Below the pieces are notes generated by a model that saw only the letters and a list, made by a program, of their open reading frames with translations, did not search any database and had not been told where the DNA came from. A DNA stretch of 64,000 nucleotides from an uncultured Clostridia bacterium (GTDB lineage: Bacteria; Bacillota; Clostridia; Christensenellales; Aristaeellaceae). Location of the stretch: assembly GCA_934663625.1 (NCBI GenBank), contig CAKUKP010000001.1, positions 12,746 through 76,745 on the forward strand, given 5' to 3'. A program made the translations under genes and the position numbers. Of the stretch, positions 8,634 through 18,562 are shown piece after piece (position 1 is the stretch's first letter; every line of letters starts with the position of its first letter).

Positions 8634-11018
8634 TCACACGCCCTGATACTCCGTGCGCAGAATGATCTGCTGCTGCACCTCCGCGCTCAGTTCCGTATAA
8701 AACGCGCTGTACCCCGCCACGCGCACCACCAGATCACGATAGTTTTCCGGATGCTTCTGCGCATCCAGCAGCGTTTGCCGAGATACCACGTTGAACTGCA
8801 CCTGCGCGCCGTGAATATCACAGTAGCCGCGCAGCATCTGCACGAATTTGCCGAGATCATCGCGCTTATCCAGCGCGTTGGCGGCAAATTTCTGGTTGTA
8901 GATCAAACCCTTCATCAGGCGCACGTGATCGACCCGCGCCACGGATTCCATGCTCGCCGTCGGCCCATGGCAATCGCGTCCGGCGGAGGGAGAACAGCCC
9001 TCGGCCAGCGGCGTGCCCGCCAGACGTCCATCCGGCGTAGCGCCCGCCAGCGCACCGAAGCCAATGTTGGCGGTAATCGCCGTCAAGCCCGCCGTAAACC
9101 GGCCGCCGCGCGCATTTTCATACTTTTCCAGCTCATCCAGACATACATCCACGGCGAATCGCGCCAGCAGATCCACTTCCAGCACATCGTTTCCATATTT
9201 GGGCGCATCGTTGATCAACCGCAGGCGCAGGGTTTCGCAGCCTTCGAAATTCCGGCTCAGCGCGCGGCGCAATTCCGCGGGATCGATCAGCCGATCTTCG
9301 TATACGAATTTGCGGATCGCCTCCATGCTGTCCGCGGCGTTCGCAACGCCCACAAGCCCCGGGCAGGTGAAATTGTAGCGCGCGCCGCCCGCGGTAACAT
9401 CCCGTCCGGATTCCACGCAGCTATCGTAGAGTATGGACACCAGCGGAATCGGCATGATTTCGCGATTCACAACATCGATCAGGTTATTTTCAATCACGTT
9501 GTGATGAATGAAATACGCCGCCTGTTCGCGATACGCCCGCTGGAAATCTTCGAAGCTGTGATGTTCCTCCAGCAAACCGGTATGCGGGCCAACCTGCCTG
9601 CCGGTCATCTGGCATTTGCCATCGTGAATGGCCAGTTCCACCAGCTTGCCCAGCGAAATATAACCGCCGTTCGCGCGCATCCACATATCCACCACGGAAT
9701 TTTCCACGCAGCCGATCGGCGCATAATTGCGCGCCTCCTTCAGCGGTATGCCGTGCGCAACCAGCGTCTGTATGCCGATATCTTCATTGAAGATCACCGG
9801 ATGACCCGTACCCATTCGCAAATTTTCGCACACGCACCGTAAAAAGCGTTCGGATGTGGTGGACGAAATTCGCACGGAAAAATTCGGCTCGTACAGGCGG
9901 CAATGCCGGTGCGCGTCCAGACACATATACGAAAGCGCGTTCACGGATTCGCAGCCGTTGGCGTCGATGCCGCCGATGATGATATTTTCGCCCATCGGGA
10001 AGCCCGCCAGAATGCGCGCCGTCGCCAGTTTGTACAGCTTTACCATCTCGGCGAATTTCAGCCAGAAGCAATCGAGCACTTCCTGCATCTTCGCCTTGTC
10101 CGCGCCCGCATCCAAATCCGCTTTCAGATAGGGATAGGCAAACTGATCGAGCCGCCCTACCGTTACCGCCGCGCCGTCGGTTTCAATCTGCGCCGCCAGC
10201 TGGATAAACCAGACGCATTGCAGCGCTTCCTGAAAGCTTCGCGCGGGGTATTCCGGCACGCGCATACAGGTTTCATAAATGCCCATCAGTTCTTCCCGAC
10301 GCGCCGGATCCGCTTCCGCCTCCGCCTGCCGCTTCGCCGTTTCCGCATAGCGGTGCGCCCATACGATCACAGCTTCCAGACAAATGACCGCCGCGCGGTA
10401 AAACAGATCGCGTTCCATATCCTGCGTATCGCTCAGATCCAGCGCAGCGCGCTTTTCCTCCACTTCGCGAATGATATCGCGCAGACCGCGCTTCAATATC
10501 TTTTCATGGTGCATGATAACGTGCCCCAGACCGGTATCCTCGTGCGCGCTCACGGAAAATACGCCCGCTTCCATGCGCACGCGGCGCGTTTCCTCCGGCA
10601 TCTGGGCAAACAGCCGTTCGCTCAGGGTGCGGCCGTGCCAGTAGGGAAAGATTGCAAGCAGCTTTTCGCGCGTTTCATCGTCCAGTTCAAAGCGGTCATA
10701 ATCGCGGGTGGTCAGCGTATCCAGCTCTTCCTCCAGCCAGCGGGTGGACATTTCGGGAAACACAGGACAGCTGCGGCGCTTGCTTCCATACTGACCGACG
10801 ATCAATTCATCGGGGAAGATGGGGCAGGTAATCCGAGAAAGCACCTCCATCAGGCAGCGCGCGCGGCGCAGCAGGGGCGGCAGATCATCGGTTGCGCGGT
10901 ATACCTCCGTCACGATCGCCGCGCGCTCCGCGCACACCTTGGGTCTGGCGGAAAACACGGCCTCTCGCAGCCGCTTTACGCGCTGGGTCGCTTCAAATTC
11001 AATGGATTGAATTTCCAT
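8634..11018 (-). CDS. Glycyl radical enzyme of the dehydratase/lyase type
   Basis: A 794-residue glycyl radical enzyme with an N-terminal PFL-like barrel and C-terminal glycine radical domain. The thiyl cysteine is Cys437 in PIGCVEN, giving the C-x-E arrangement (Cys437, Glu439) found in eliminating enzymes such as glycerol, propanediol and hydroxyproline dehydratases and choline lyase, unlike PflB. The radical glycine is Gly769 in RVAGYSA. I start at the ATG at 11018 with GGAGG upstream. The substrate is unknown. Its dehydrogenase neighbours suggest a polyhydroxylated compound losing water. It is oxygen sensitive, so the host is anaerobic. Confidence 0.92.
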   Translation of the reverse strand: MEIQSIEFEATQRVKRLREAVFSARPKVCAERAAIVTEVYRATDDLPPLLRRARCLMEVLSRITCPIFPDELIVGQYGSKRRSCPVFPEMSTRWLEEELDTLTTRDYDRFELDDETREKLLAIFPYWHGRTLSERLFAQMPEETRRVRMEAGVFSVSAHEDTGLGHVIMHHEKILKRGLRDIIREVEEKRAALDLSDTQDMERDLFYRAAVICLEAVIVWAHRYAETAKRQAEAEADPARREELMGIYETCMRVPEYPARSFQEALQCVWFIQLAAQIETDGAAVTVGRLDQFAYPYLKADLDAGADKAKMQEVLDCFWLKFAEMVKLYKLATARILAGFPMGENIIIGGIDANGCESVNALSYMCLDAHRHCRLYEPNFSVRISSTTSERFLRCVCENLRMGTGHPVIFNEDIGIQTLVAHGIPLKEARNYAPIGCVENSVVDMWMRANGGYISLGKLVELAIHDGKCQMTGRQVGPHTGLLEEHHSFEDFQRAYREQAAYFIHHNVIENNLIDVVNREIMPIPLVSILYDSCVESGRDVTAGGARYNFTCPGLVGVANAADSMEAIRKFVYEDRLIDPAELRRALSRNFEGCETLRLRLINDAPKYGNDVLEVDLLARFAVDVCLDELEKYENARGGRFTAGLTAITANIGFGALAGATPDGRLAGTPLAEGCSPSAGRDCHGPTASMESVARVDHVRLMKGLIYNQKFAANALDKRDDLGKFVQMLRGYCDIHGAQVQFNVVSRQTLLDAQKHPENYRDLVVRVAGYSAFYTELSAEVQQQIILRTEYQGV

Positions 11019-11061
11019 ATCTGTTTCCTCCATTCATCGCCGAAACCATCGGCTTCCGCGA

Positions 11062-12081
11062 TCAGTGCCGTATGTGAATCAACTGCTTTTTCAGGAAGGA
11101 TTCCTTCGTCGCCAGCACAACGCGCGTGCTGGAAGTACCATCGCTCGCCAGCAGCTGCGGCTTGCAGCCCGTTTCAATGCAGCGGAAAAATTCTTCCATT
11201 TCCGCCAGGAACGCCTGCTGGAAGCGCTCGCGGAATTCCGCGACGCACTCCTGCGTCACGCCGTCCCTGCCGTAAATCATCGCCAGATTCTTCTGCGGCA
11301 CGGGACTGATGCGGATCGCGCCCTCCGTACCGATGATTTCCGTTTCGATATGATAGCCGTGCACGGCGGTACGACCGGTATGCAGCATGCCCATCGTGCC
11401 GTTTTCCAGTTCATACAGCGCGCAGCCCACTTCGATATCGTTGTAATCGGCGAATTCCGGAAAGGCGTAATTGCCGCCGGTCGCAAATACGGTATTGGCA
11501 CGCGAACCCAGGAACCAGTGAATCAAATCCACATCATGCACGCCCATGGCGACGAACAGCCCGCTGCTGTACTTTTCCATTTCCAGCACCTTCGGCACGG
11601 AGCTGATGGGATCGATGCCCGTGGCCTTCACCAGATAGGGCTTGCCGATGCAACCTTCCTCGATCTTGCGTTTGGCATAAACATAGGAAGGATCATAGCG
11701 ACGCATGAAGCCCATCATGAACACCTGTTCCGGATGTTCCGCCACGATCTTTTCAATTTCCAGACATTCCGCCACATCCACGCCCATCGGTTTTTCAACG
11801 AACACATGCTTGCCCTTTTTCAGCGCTTTGATGGCCTGCGGCGCATGCAGCGCGGTGGAGGTAACGATCACAACCGCATCGATATCCGCCTTTTCCAGCA
11901 TTTCATCAAAATCTGTAAAGCAATCCTTCACGCCCAACGCTTCGCGCGCAAATGCAAGTTCAGCGGGTACAATGCTGCACGCTGCGGTAATTTCCGCGGA
12001 CGGAATCTGCTGCGCAATGTTCCGCGCGTGCATCGCGCCCATTCTGCCAAGTCCCGCAACGCCAACTCGAATCTTCGCCAT
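11062..12081 (-). CDS. Gfo/Idh/MocA family dehydrogenase, inositol dehydrogenase-like
   Basis: A 339-residue NAD(P)-dependent oxidoreductase. The Rossmann motif GVAGLGRMGAMHARN is at residues 7-21, EKPMG near residue 96 carries the conserved active-site Lys, and GFMRRYDPSY (about residues 124-133) resembles IolG inositol 2-dehydrogenases. The catalytic His is probably in GVHDVDLIHW near residue 180. It oxidises a sugar or cyclitol hydroxyl. It is co-transcribed with the AroE-like and glycyl radical genes. The IolG likeness is suggestive, not proof of inositol use. Confidence 0.85.
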   Translation of the reverse strand: MAKIRVGVAGLGRMGAMHARNIAQQIPSAEITAACSIVPAELAFAREALGVKDCFTDFDEMLEKADIDAVVIVTSTALHAPQAIKALKKGKHVFVEKPMGVDVAECLEIEKIVAEHPEQVFMMGFMRRYDPSYVYAKRKIEEGCIGKPYLVKATGIDPISSVPKVLEMEKYSSGLFVAMGVHDVDLIHWFLGSRANTVFATGGNYAFPEFADYNDIEVGCALYELENGTMGMLHTGRTAVHGYHIETEIIGTEGAIRISPVPQKNLAMIYGRDGVTQECVAEFRERFQQAFLAEMEEFFRCIETGCKPQLLASDGTSSTRVVLATKESFLKKQLIHIRH

Positions 12082-12139
12082 GATGTTTTCTCCCCCTTAT
12101 CGCACTCAAAAGCCTGTTTCGATCTACAGCGCCTTTTGC

Positions 12140-13009
12140 TTATCCCTTTACATCCGCCTCCACGCGCCCCAACGCCTGCATCAGCGTCGTTTCGTCCACG
12201 GTTTTGCCCGTCCAGATTTCAAAGGCGCGCTTTGCCTGTCCGACCGACATCCGCGCGCCGTTCATCGTGCGCGCGCCGTGCTCGCGGGCGGTTTTGAGCA
12301 GGGGCGTTTCCCACGGCGCATAAACCACATGATAGAAAAACTTCGTATCATCGATCAGAGAAGCATCGAAATCATGTTCCTTAACCGCGTTGGTCGCCAT
12401 GCCCACGGGCGTAACATCGATAATCAGATCGCTTTCCCGAATCTGGCGGTTCAGATTTTCCCGCGTCAGCAGCGCCGCATCCGCAATGCCCGCGCTGCGC
12501 CGGTTCATCTGCGCCGCGCACGCCTCGGCGCGATCCAGCGTGCGGTTCAGCCAGGTTACATGACCCGCGCGTTCCTCGCTCAGCGTCAGCCAGACCGGTC
12601 CGGAAACTGCGCCCGCGCCCAACACCGTGACCCGCCGACCCTCCACGGGTACGCCCGCATCCTTCAGCGACTGGCGGAAACCGAAATAATCCGTGTTGCT
12701 GCCGTGAAGCCTGCCGTTTTCATCGATCCTTACGGTGTTGACGGCGTTCAGCAGCCGCGCTTCCGCATCGATCTCATCCAGATATTCCATGATCGCCTGC
12801 TTGTAGGGCATCGTTACGTTGAAGCCCGCCGCGCCCAGCGCCTTCAGCCCCGCCACGGCCTGCGGAAGCTGCTGCGGCGGAAATTCAAACAGCAGATAGG
12901 CGTAATCCGCGCCGATCACCTCCGCAAAGGTACTCATAATCATCGGGGTGCGCGCTACGCGATTGGGGTATCCGATCGCGCCCAGAAGTCGGGTTTTACT
13001 GTTCGTCAT
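12140..13009 (-). CDS. Shikimate/quinate dehydrogenase-like oxidoreductase
   Basis: A 289-residue AroE-fold protein. It keeps FNVTMPYK (catalytic Lys, about residues 63-70), NAVNTV, the catalytic Asp in SNTDYFGF, and the nucleotide loop GAGAVSG. The N-terminal SxSP motif that binds the shikimate carboxylate is changed to A19-R-T21-P. A Thr at the second position is reported for quinate-preferring enzymes; loss of the first Ser is unusual. The operon is catabolic rather than aromatic biosynthesis, so a role in oxidising quinate or another cyclic polyol is more likely than chorismate synthesis. Confidence 0.82.
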   Translation of the reverse strand: MTNSKTRLLGAIGYPNRVARTPMIMSTFAEVIGADYAYLLFEFPPQQLPQAVAGLKALGAAGFNVTMPYKQAIMEYLDEIDAEARLLNAVNTVRIDENGRLHGSNTDYFGFRQSLKDAGVPVEGRRVTVLGAGAVSGPVWLTLSEERAGHVTWLNRTLDRAEACAAQMNRRSAGIADAALLTRENLNRQIRESDLIIDVTPVGMATNAVKEHDFDASLIDDTKFFYHVVYAPWETPLLKTAREHGARTMNGARMSVGQAKRAFEIWTGKTVDETTLMQALGRVEADVKG

Positions 13010-13066
13010 CGTTGCCGTACCGCCTTTCAGGTGTTTTCTCCGAATTTTATACGCTGTTTTCAGCCC

Positions 13067-14197
13067 TTACAGGGCTTTATCGTCATCAAAGAATACAGGC
13101 TTGCCCGTGCGTCCGGATTCCAGCACGGCTTCCGCCACGCGGCTGACCATGTACGCCTGTTCCGGCAGTACCGACGGACGGCCGTTATTCAGAATCGCAT
13201 TGAACCAGCTTCTGAACTCCAGCGCGGGCGCGCTGCCCATCAGTTCGTTGCGCGCCTGATGATCGTCCAGCAGATATCTGTGCGGCAGATCCGGCCGCAG
13301 CGTAACCATATCCCCATTGACGATGGTGTTGATGATATAATCGAAGCTGCCGTAGCCGAAATCGCCGGTGATCTGCTCCGCGCCGCCGCAGGTGCCGCAG
13401 AGCGTGGTCATCGCCTCGCGCGCATCGCGCAGGTTCAGCGCATAGGATGCTTCGATCAGCAGCGTCGCGCCGTTGCGCATCCGCACAAAGCCCATCGCCG
13501 AATCCTCCACATTGAAGTTCTCCGGATCCCAGCGGCCGAACACATTGCCCTCCGGTTTATCCGCCAGCTTATGAAAAACGCTGCCCGTTACGGATTCCAC
13601 TTCATAGTTGTTCATAAACCACAGCGCCAGATCGATGGCGTGTACGCCGATATCCAGCATGGGACCGCCGCTTTTGCCCGCGGAGAGGAAATTTCCCCAG
13701 GTGGGCGCGCGGCGGCGGCGCGTGGCGTGCGCCTTCGCATAATAGATTTCGCCCAGCATGCCCGATTCGCACGCCTGCTTGATGGCCTGCGAATCATGGC
13801 GGAAACGGTTCTGATAGCTGATTGAGAGCAGCTTGCCGGTTTCCCGATGCACGCGGATCATTTCCCGCGCCGCTTCGAGCGTATCGGCGATGGGCTTTTC
13901 GCACAGCACATGCTTGCCCGCGCGCATCGCCGCGATGGATACCGGCGCGTGCGTGATATTCGGCGTGCACACATGCACCACATCGATGCGATCATCGGCC
14001 AGAAGTTCTTCCACCGTTGCGTATACGCGCACATCGCCTTCGCACTTCTGCGCAAGCGCCTGCGCGCGCGCCGGATCCAGATCCTGCAGCGCCACGAGCC
14101 GCGCAAGATCCGCATTGGCGCGGATGGCCGGAATATGCTTCATTCCGGCGATTCCGCCGCAGCCGACAATGGCCACATTCAAACGATTGTTCATCAT
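13067..14197 (-). CDS. Gfo/Idh/MocA family dehydrogenase
   Basis: A 376-residue NAD(P)-dependent oxidoreductase, distinct from the 11062-12081 gene. The Rossmann motif GCGGIAGMKH is near residue 12, CEKPIADT near residue 97, and GVHAIDLALW near residue 185 is the expected catalytic His region. It lies between the AspT-like transporter and the AroE-like gene, 58 bases before the latter. Two such enzymes plus an AroE paralogue mean three separate NAD(P)-linked steps on one substrate or on stereoisomers. The start could be the second Met, three bases on. Confidence 0.86.
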   Translation of the reverse strand: MMNNRLNVAIVGCGGIAGMKHIPAIRANADLARLVALQDLDPARAQALAQKCEGDVRVYATVEELLADDRIDVVHVCTPNITHAPVSIAAMRAGKHVLCEKPIADTLEAAREMIRVHRETGKLLSISYQNRFRHDSQAIKQACESGMLGEIYYAKAHATRRRRAPTWGNFLSAGKSGGPMLDIGVHAIDLALWFMNNYEVESVTGSVFHKLADKPEGNVFGRWDPENFNVEDSAMGFVRMRNGATLLIEASYALNLRDAREAMTTLCGTCGGAEQITGDFGYGSFDYIINTIVNGDMVTLRPDLPHRYLLDDHQARNELMGSAPALEFRSWFNAILNNGRPSVLPEQAYMVSRVAEAVLESGRTGKPVFFDDDKAL

Positions 14198-14248
14198 CTG
14201 TATACCTGTCCTCCAATTGATAGCTTCCAGTTTTACACAACCGCCCCC

Positions 14249-15508
14249 TCAGGCGATGAACGTGCCGATCAGATTTGAAGCCAGCACGATCAATACCAGC
14301 GCCACGGGATAGGTGGAAGCGTATGCCGCCGCCACATCATCCGTGCCCGCCACATCGATCAGCGTGCCCAGCGCCGGCGTAGAGGTCATGCCGCCCGTCA
14401 GCGAACCCAGCGTATTGAGCAGCTGCAATTTAAATACCCGCCGCGCCAGCATATAGGCGATGATCATCGGCAGCACCGTCATAATCACGCCCGCTGCAAA
14501 GCCGTACACCACCAGCATCGCGCCATAGGGCGAAGCCTGTACCTGCGAAACCAGCTCCACGCCGCCTTCCACGCCCGCGCCAAGCAGGAACAGCATCAAA
14601 CCGAATTCGCGGAAATTGCGCAGCGTGGTATCCGGAATGCGCAGGCTCAATTTGCCGATGCGCCCGAAATGTCCCAGAATGAGCGCCATGATCAGCGGGC
14701 CGCCCGTATTGCCCAGACTGAAGCACGCGCCCGAAAAACCGCTGCCCGTCAGAGGAATGCGCACGGCGCCCAGCAGGATGCCCAGCACCACCGCCAGACC
14801 GAACACGCCGAAGCCGAATTCATCCAGCTTTTTGCCCTCGCCGCGCTTTGCCGCCTCGACGACGCCCTTTCCGCCGCTGATCAGCGCGCGCTCCCGCGCC
14901 ATATCGCATTTGAGCATCCTGGGCACGATCTGCACAAACAGCACCACGCCCACCACGCCGAAGGGATACGCCACGGCATGACCGAGCGCCACGAGGCCTT
15001 CTTCCTTCGCCACGGCCTTCGCTGCGGAAAACGCGGGCGTAGAGGTGAGCGCACCGGAAAGCACGCCCGTGCTGAAGGAGGATCCGATGCCCGGAATTTT
15101 CGCGAACAGCACCGTCAGCGCCGCGCCGATCAGGATAATGATCGCGCCCAGCGGCACATAGGATTTGGCGTTCAGCTTCAGATTGCGGAAAAACTTCGGT
15201 CCCGCAATGAAGCCCACGCTCGTTACAAACAGAACCAGTCCCACCGATTCCAGAAACTTATATTTGGAAACCACGGAACTGCCCGCGCCGTCCACATAAA
15301 ATTTGCCGATCAGCGGAATTTGCCGAATGCCCGACAGCGTGAACAGATAGCCAAAGAGCAACGCGATCAGAAATACGCCCGCCGTTCCAAGGCTCAAGCC
15401 CTTCACCTTCACGCTTCCGATCAGATAACCGATAAACGTAATCAGCAGCGCGCCCATCAGCACGATGGAGGTTTCTCCCATCGAAAGGAGCGTATCCAGA
15501 AAATTCAT
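14249..15508 (-). CDS. AspT/YidE-type permease (aspartate:alanine exchanger fold)
   Basis: A 419-residue integral membrane protein with 10 or more helices in two homologous halves. Each half has the glycine-rich Asp-Al exchanger signature (STGVLSGALTSTPAFSAA at about 145-162 and GSLTGGMTSTPALGTLID near 385). The TrkA_C domains found between the halves in AspT and YidE are absent, so this is a short form. It starts two bases beyond the MetV stop with GGAGG inside that gene. It probably moves a carboxylate substrate or product of the island. Confidence 0.82.
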   Translation of the reverse strand: MNFLDTLLSMGETSIVLMGALLITFIGYLIGSVKVKGLSLGTAGVFLIALLFGYLFTLSGIRQIPLIGKFYVDGAGSSVVSKYKFLESVGLVLFVTSVGFIAGPKFFRNLKLNAKSYVPLGAIIILIGAALTVLFAKIPGIGSSFSTGVLSGALTSTPAFSAAKAVAKEEGLVALGHAVAYPFGVVGVVLFVQIVPRMLKCDMARERALISGGKGVVEAAKRGEGKKLDEFGFGVFGLAVVLGILLGAVRIPLTGSGFSGACFSLGNTGGPLIMALILGHFGRIGKLSLRIPDTTLRNFREFGLMLFLLGAGVEGGVELVSQVQASPYGAMLVVYGFAAGVIMTVLPMIIAYMLARRVFKLQLLNTLGSLTGGMTSTPALGTLIDVAGTDDVAAAYASTYPVALVLIVLASNLIGTFIA

Positions 15509-15509
15509 A

Positions 15510-16157
15510 TCACATATCCTCCTTCAAATCGCGGTGTCCCGGCGGGCAGTGCCTGCTGTAATCCTTATCCGCCACCGCTTCATCCAGCCGATCCAGCTGC
15601 CCCAGCGCGTTCAGCCGGTTGTAAATCAGAATCCATGCGCAGTCGTTTTCCGGATTGACCTCGCATTTCCCGTTTCGCGCGCCGCCGCAGGGGCCGTTCA
15701 CCAGCGATTTTGCACATTTCGTAATGGGGCATATGCCGCCCGTGTGGTTCAGCAGGCAATCGCCGCAGCTTCGGCACATTTCATTGAACACGCCCGCCTT
15801 GACCACCTGACCGATGAACTGCGTATTGCTTCCCGCGTAGACGGGCAGATCCGTATTCTGGGCGATGGTCTGCACGCCCGAACCGCACGCCAGCGAAAGT
15901 ATGGCCTGCGCGCCCGCGCGCGTCGCTTCGCGCACCGCCTTGCGCACATAGGGAAATACACAGCTTTCTGCCGGAAGCGCCGGAACGATGATTTCAAACC
16001 CGCGCTCCTCCAGCGCCTGCTTCATCGCCGCGCATTCGTTTTCTCCGCCGACCGCACATGCGCTCGCACAGCTGCTGCATCCGATAATCGCCAGCTTCTT
16101 TTCTCCCCGCATCGCGCCCAGAATTTCTTCCATAGGTTTCTTTTTCGAAATGATCAC
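15510..16157 (-). CDS. MetV-like Fe-S protein (methylenetetrahydrofolate reductase C-terminal family)
   Basis: A 215-residue cysteine-rich protein of the MTHFR_C family (MetV). The N-terminal part has GCSSCASAC and the C-terminal part CRSCGDC, GICPITKC and GPCGG, which bind iron-sulfur clusters in MetV. I prefer the GTG at 16157, eight bases after GGAGGGG, over the ATG at 16178 that overlaps that site. In acetogens MetV pairs with MetF, but no MetF is within the window, so here it may be a redox partner for another protein or act with a MetF elsewhere. Confidence 0.8.
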   Translation of the reverse strand: MIISKKKPMEEILGAMRGEKKLAIIGCSSCASACAVGGENECAAMKQALEERGFEIIVPALPAESCVFPYVRKAVREATRAGAQAILSLACGSGVQTIAQNTDLPVYAGSNTQFIGQVVKAGVFNEMCRSCGDCLLNHTGGICPITKCAKSLVNGPCGGARNGKCEVNPENDCAWILIYNRLNALGQLDRLDEAVADKDYSRHCPPGHRDLKEDM

Positions 16158-16228
16158 TTTATCTGCCCCTCCAACCATTTTTTTGCGTTCGCGCTCCGGC
16201 GTGTACGCATACTACGGGTATATTGTAT

Positions 16229-16262
16229 CACATTATCAAACAAAAAGAAACATTATAATGTG
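16229..16262. promoter_or_regulatory. Inverted repeat in the MetV operon upstream region
   Basis: CACATTAT (16229-16236) and ATAATGTG (16255-16262) form a perfect 8-bp inverted repeat, 18 bases apart, in the AT-rich region before the second block of the island. A minus-strand TACAAT lies beside it (TGTGATACAAT), similar to TGTGATATAAT at the main island promoter, suggesting shared control. No good -35 box is seen. Confidence 0.4.
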
Positions 16263-16409
16263 CTAATTTTCAAACATTTCGCTTTATAAGAACCTTTTCA
16301 AACTTTCAAAAAGACCATTTTTGTACCATTTCGCCTTGCGGCGGCATGTTGAGGAAAAATAAAAAGCGCTTCTGCGTTTGTTTCCCCGCCATGCCGCCAG
16401 GCGCGTTTT

Positions 16410-17312
16410 TCAGTGAATCAAAACCTGTTCGTAAATACCGGCGCGCTGAACGGCTTCCACCAGTGCATCGCCGATCTTATCCGGCGTATCGGCGACCACG
16501 ATGTTCGCCTCGCGCAGCGCCTGCACCTTGCCCGCAGCCGTGCCCTTGCCGCCGGAGATAATCGCGCCCGCATGGCCCATGCGCTTTCCGGCGGGCGCGG
16601 TACGGCCGCCGATAAACGCCGCTACGGGCTTTTTCATATTCGCCTGAATCCATTCGGCAGCTTCTTCTTCCCCGCTGCCGCCAATTTCGCCGATCATAAC
16701 CACGGCGAGGGTTTCATCATCTTCATTAAATGCCTTCAGAACATCCACAAAGCCGGTTCCACGCACCGGATCGCCGCCGATGCCCACCGCCGTGCTCTGG
16801 CCGATGCCGCGCTCAGAAAGCTGGTTCACCGCTTCGTAGGTCAGCGTGCCGGAGCGGGATACGACACCGACGCGCCCCTTTTTGCAGATGTAACCGGGCA
16901 TGATGCCGAGCTTGCATTCGTCGGGCGTCATCAATCCCGGGCAATTCGGCCCGATCAATCGGGTGGGCTTATCCGCCAGATAACGCTTTACGCGCACCAT
17001 ATCTTCAATCGGGATGCCCTCGGTAATGCATACCACCAGTTCCACGCCCGCGTCCGCGGCTTCAAGAATGCTGTCCGCCGCATACATCGGCGGCACATAG
17101 ATGATGGATGTATTCGCGCCGGTCGCCGCGCGCGCCTGCTGCACGGTATCGAACACCGGCACGCCCAGACAGGTTGTGCCGCCCTTGCCGGGCGTTACGC
17201 CCGCCACAATCTTCGTGCCGTAGGCGATCATCTGTTCAGAATGAAATTTTCCCTGACCGCCCGTCATGCCCTGCACGATCACGCGCGTATCCTGATTTAC
17301 ATAAATACTCAT
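16410..17312 (-). CDS. sucD: Succinyl-CoA synthetase (ADP-forming) alpha subunit
   Basis: A 300-residue SucD. The CoA-binding Rossmann domain comes first ([12 protein letters not shown] near residue 16), and the phosphorylated histidine is His247 in KRMGHAGAI. It overlaps the sucC stop by an ATGA arrangement. The start at 17312 follows GGAGG; the longer frame to 17333 lies in sucC. In this catabolic setting the enzyme probably runs in the ATP-forming direction, splitting succinyl-CoA or a similar acyl-CoA. Confidence 0.94.
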   Translation of the reverse strand: MSIYVNQDTRVIVQGMTGGQGKFHSEQMIAYGTKIVAGVTPGKGGTTCLGVPVFDTVQQARAATGANTSIIYVPPMYAADSILEAADAGVELVVCITEGIPIEDMVRVKRYLADKPTRLIGPNCPGLMTPDECKLGIMPGYICKKGRVGVVSRSGTLTYEAVNQLSERGIGQSTAVGIGGDPVRGTGFVDVLKAFNEDDETLAVVMIGEIGGSGEEEAAEWIQANMKKPVAAFIGGRTAPAGKRMGHAGAIISGGKGTAAGKVQALREANIVVADTPDKIGDALVEAVQRAGIYEQVLIH

Positions 17313-18487
17313 GCGCAAATTCCTCCTTCGCATACAAGCTGGCAGATCTTCTTCGCGCCGTCCGCCATATCTCCGGCGGGCGTAATCTGCAATCCGCTCT
17401 CCTGCAGGATGCGCTTGCCCTCAGCCGCGTTCGTGCCTTCCAGCCGCACCACCAGCGGCACACGCACGCTCAGCTTGCGCGCTGCCGCCACGATGCCCGC
17501 CGCGATCACATCGCAGCGCATAATGCCGCCGAAAATGTTTACAAATATGCCCCGCACCTTCGGATCGGAAAGCAGGATCGAAAACGCGCCCGTTACCTTT
17601 TCTTCGGTAGCGCCGCCGCCCACATCCAGAAAGTTGGATGGATTGCCGCCGTTGGCCTGAATGATATCCATCGTGGCCATCGCCAGTCCCGCGCCGTTGA
17701 CCATGCAGCCGATATTTCCGTCCAGCTGCACATAGTTCAGATCATATTTGGAAGCTTCCACTTCGCGGGGATCTTCTTCATAAATATCGCGCAGCGCGGC
17801 GATATCGGGGTGTCTGGGCAGCGCATTATCATCGAAATTGATCTTTGCGTCCGCCGCAATCAGCTGCCCCTGCGCGTCCACCACCAGCGGATTGATTTCA
17901 ATCAGCGAACAATCCTTATCCTGGAAGAGCTTGAACATGGCGCGCGTCAGCTTCACAAACTGCTTCGCCACGCCGGTTTCCATGCCCAGCTGATCCGCGA
18001 TGCCGAGCGCCTGATAATCCTTCAGGCCGATCACGGGATCGATCTGGACGGTCAGAATCTTTTCCGGCGCTTCCTGCGCGGTCTGTTCGATTTCCATTCC
18101 GCCCGCGGAGGATGCGATCATAACCGCGCGCTCCGCCGTTCCATCCACAGTAAACGAAACATAGTATTCCTTCTGAATGGAAATGGTTTCGCCCACCATC
18201 ACTTTTCGAACAAGCCGTCCCTGCGGGCCGGTCTGCTTGGTGACCAGCATCATTCCCAGGATATCATCGGCGCACCGGCGCACCTCATCCAGCGTATTTG
18301 CAAATTTCACGCCGCCCGCCTTTCCACGCCCGCCGGAATGCACCTGCGCCTTTACCACATAGGGGCCGTCGCCGATCGCCTTTGCCGCCGCCACGGCTTC
18401 TTCCGCCGTGTCCGCCGCCCTGCCCGCCGGAACCTTTATGCCGTAGGCATTAAAGAGCGCCGCCGCCTGATATTCATGAACCTTCAT
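17309..18487 (-). CDS. sucC: Succinyl-CoA synthetase (ADP-forming) beta subunit
   Basis: A 392-residue SucC with an N-terminal ATP-grasp domain ([16 protein letters not shown] about residues 44-59) and a C-terminal CoA-ligase domain (about residues 245-390, with [10 protein letters not shown]). It starts at 18487 behind AAGGAG. Together with sucD it conserves thioester energy as ATP. Without a TCA-cycle context, its place after CoA-transferases suggests it harvests the acyl-CoA made by the 2-oxoacid dehydrogenase or a later step. Confidence 0.94.
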   Translation of the reverse strand: MKVHEYQAAALFNAYGIKVPAGRAADTAEEAVAAAKAIGDGPYVVKAQVHSGGRGKAGGVKFANTLDEVRRCADDILGMMLVTKQTGPQGRLVRKVMVGETISIQKEYYVSFTVDGTAERAVMIASSAGGMEIEQTAQEAPEKILTVQIDPVIGLKDYQALGIADQLGMETGVAKQFVKLTRAMFKLFQDKDCSLIEINPLVVDAQGQLIAADAKINFDDNALPRHPDIAALRDIYEEDPREVEASKYDLNYVQLDGNIGCMVNGAGLAMATMDIIQANGGNPSNFLDVGGGATEEKVTGAFSILLSDPKVRGIFVNIFGGIMRCDVIAAGIVAAARKLSVRVPLVVRLEGTNAAEGKRILQESGLQITPAGDMADGAKKICQLVCEGGICA

Positions 18488-18562
18488 TGGTTTTCTCCTT
18501 TTTTCCACGTCGGGGACGCCGAAACCATGTCCGGCGTCCCCGACTGTAATAAAACTTCGCCC

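Noticed and set aside
8577..9842. Plus-strand frame opposite the glycyl radical enzyme gene
   Set aside because: It is antisense to unmistakable glycyl radical motifs, shows no domain, and lacks a ribosome site.
15510..16157. Complete methylenetetrahydrofolate reductase
   Set aside because: Only the MetV-type cysteine-rich family is present; the TIM-barrel MetF part is absent.
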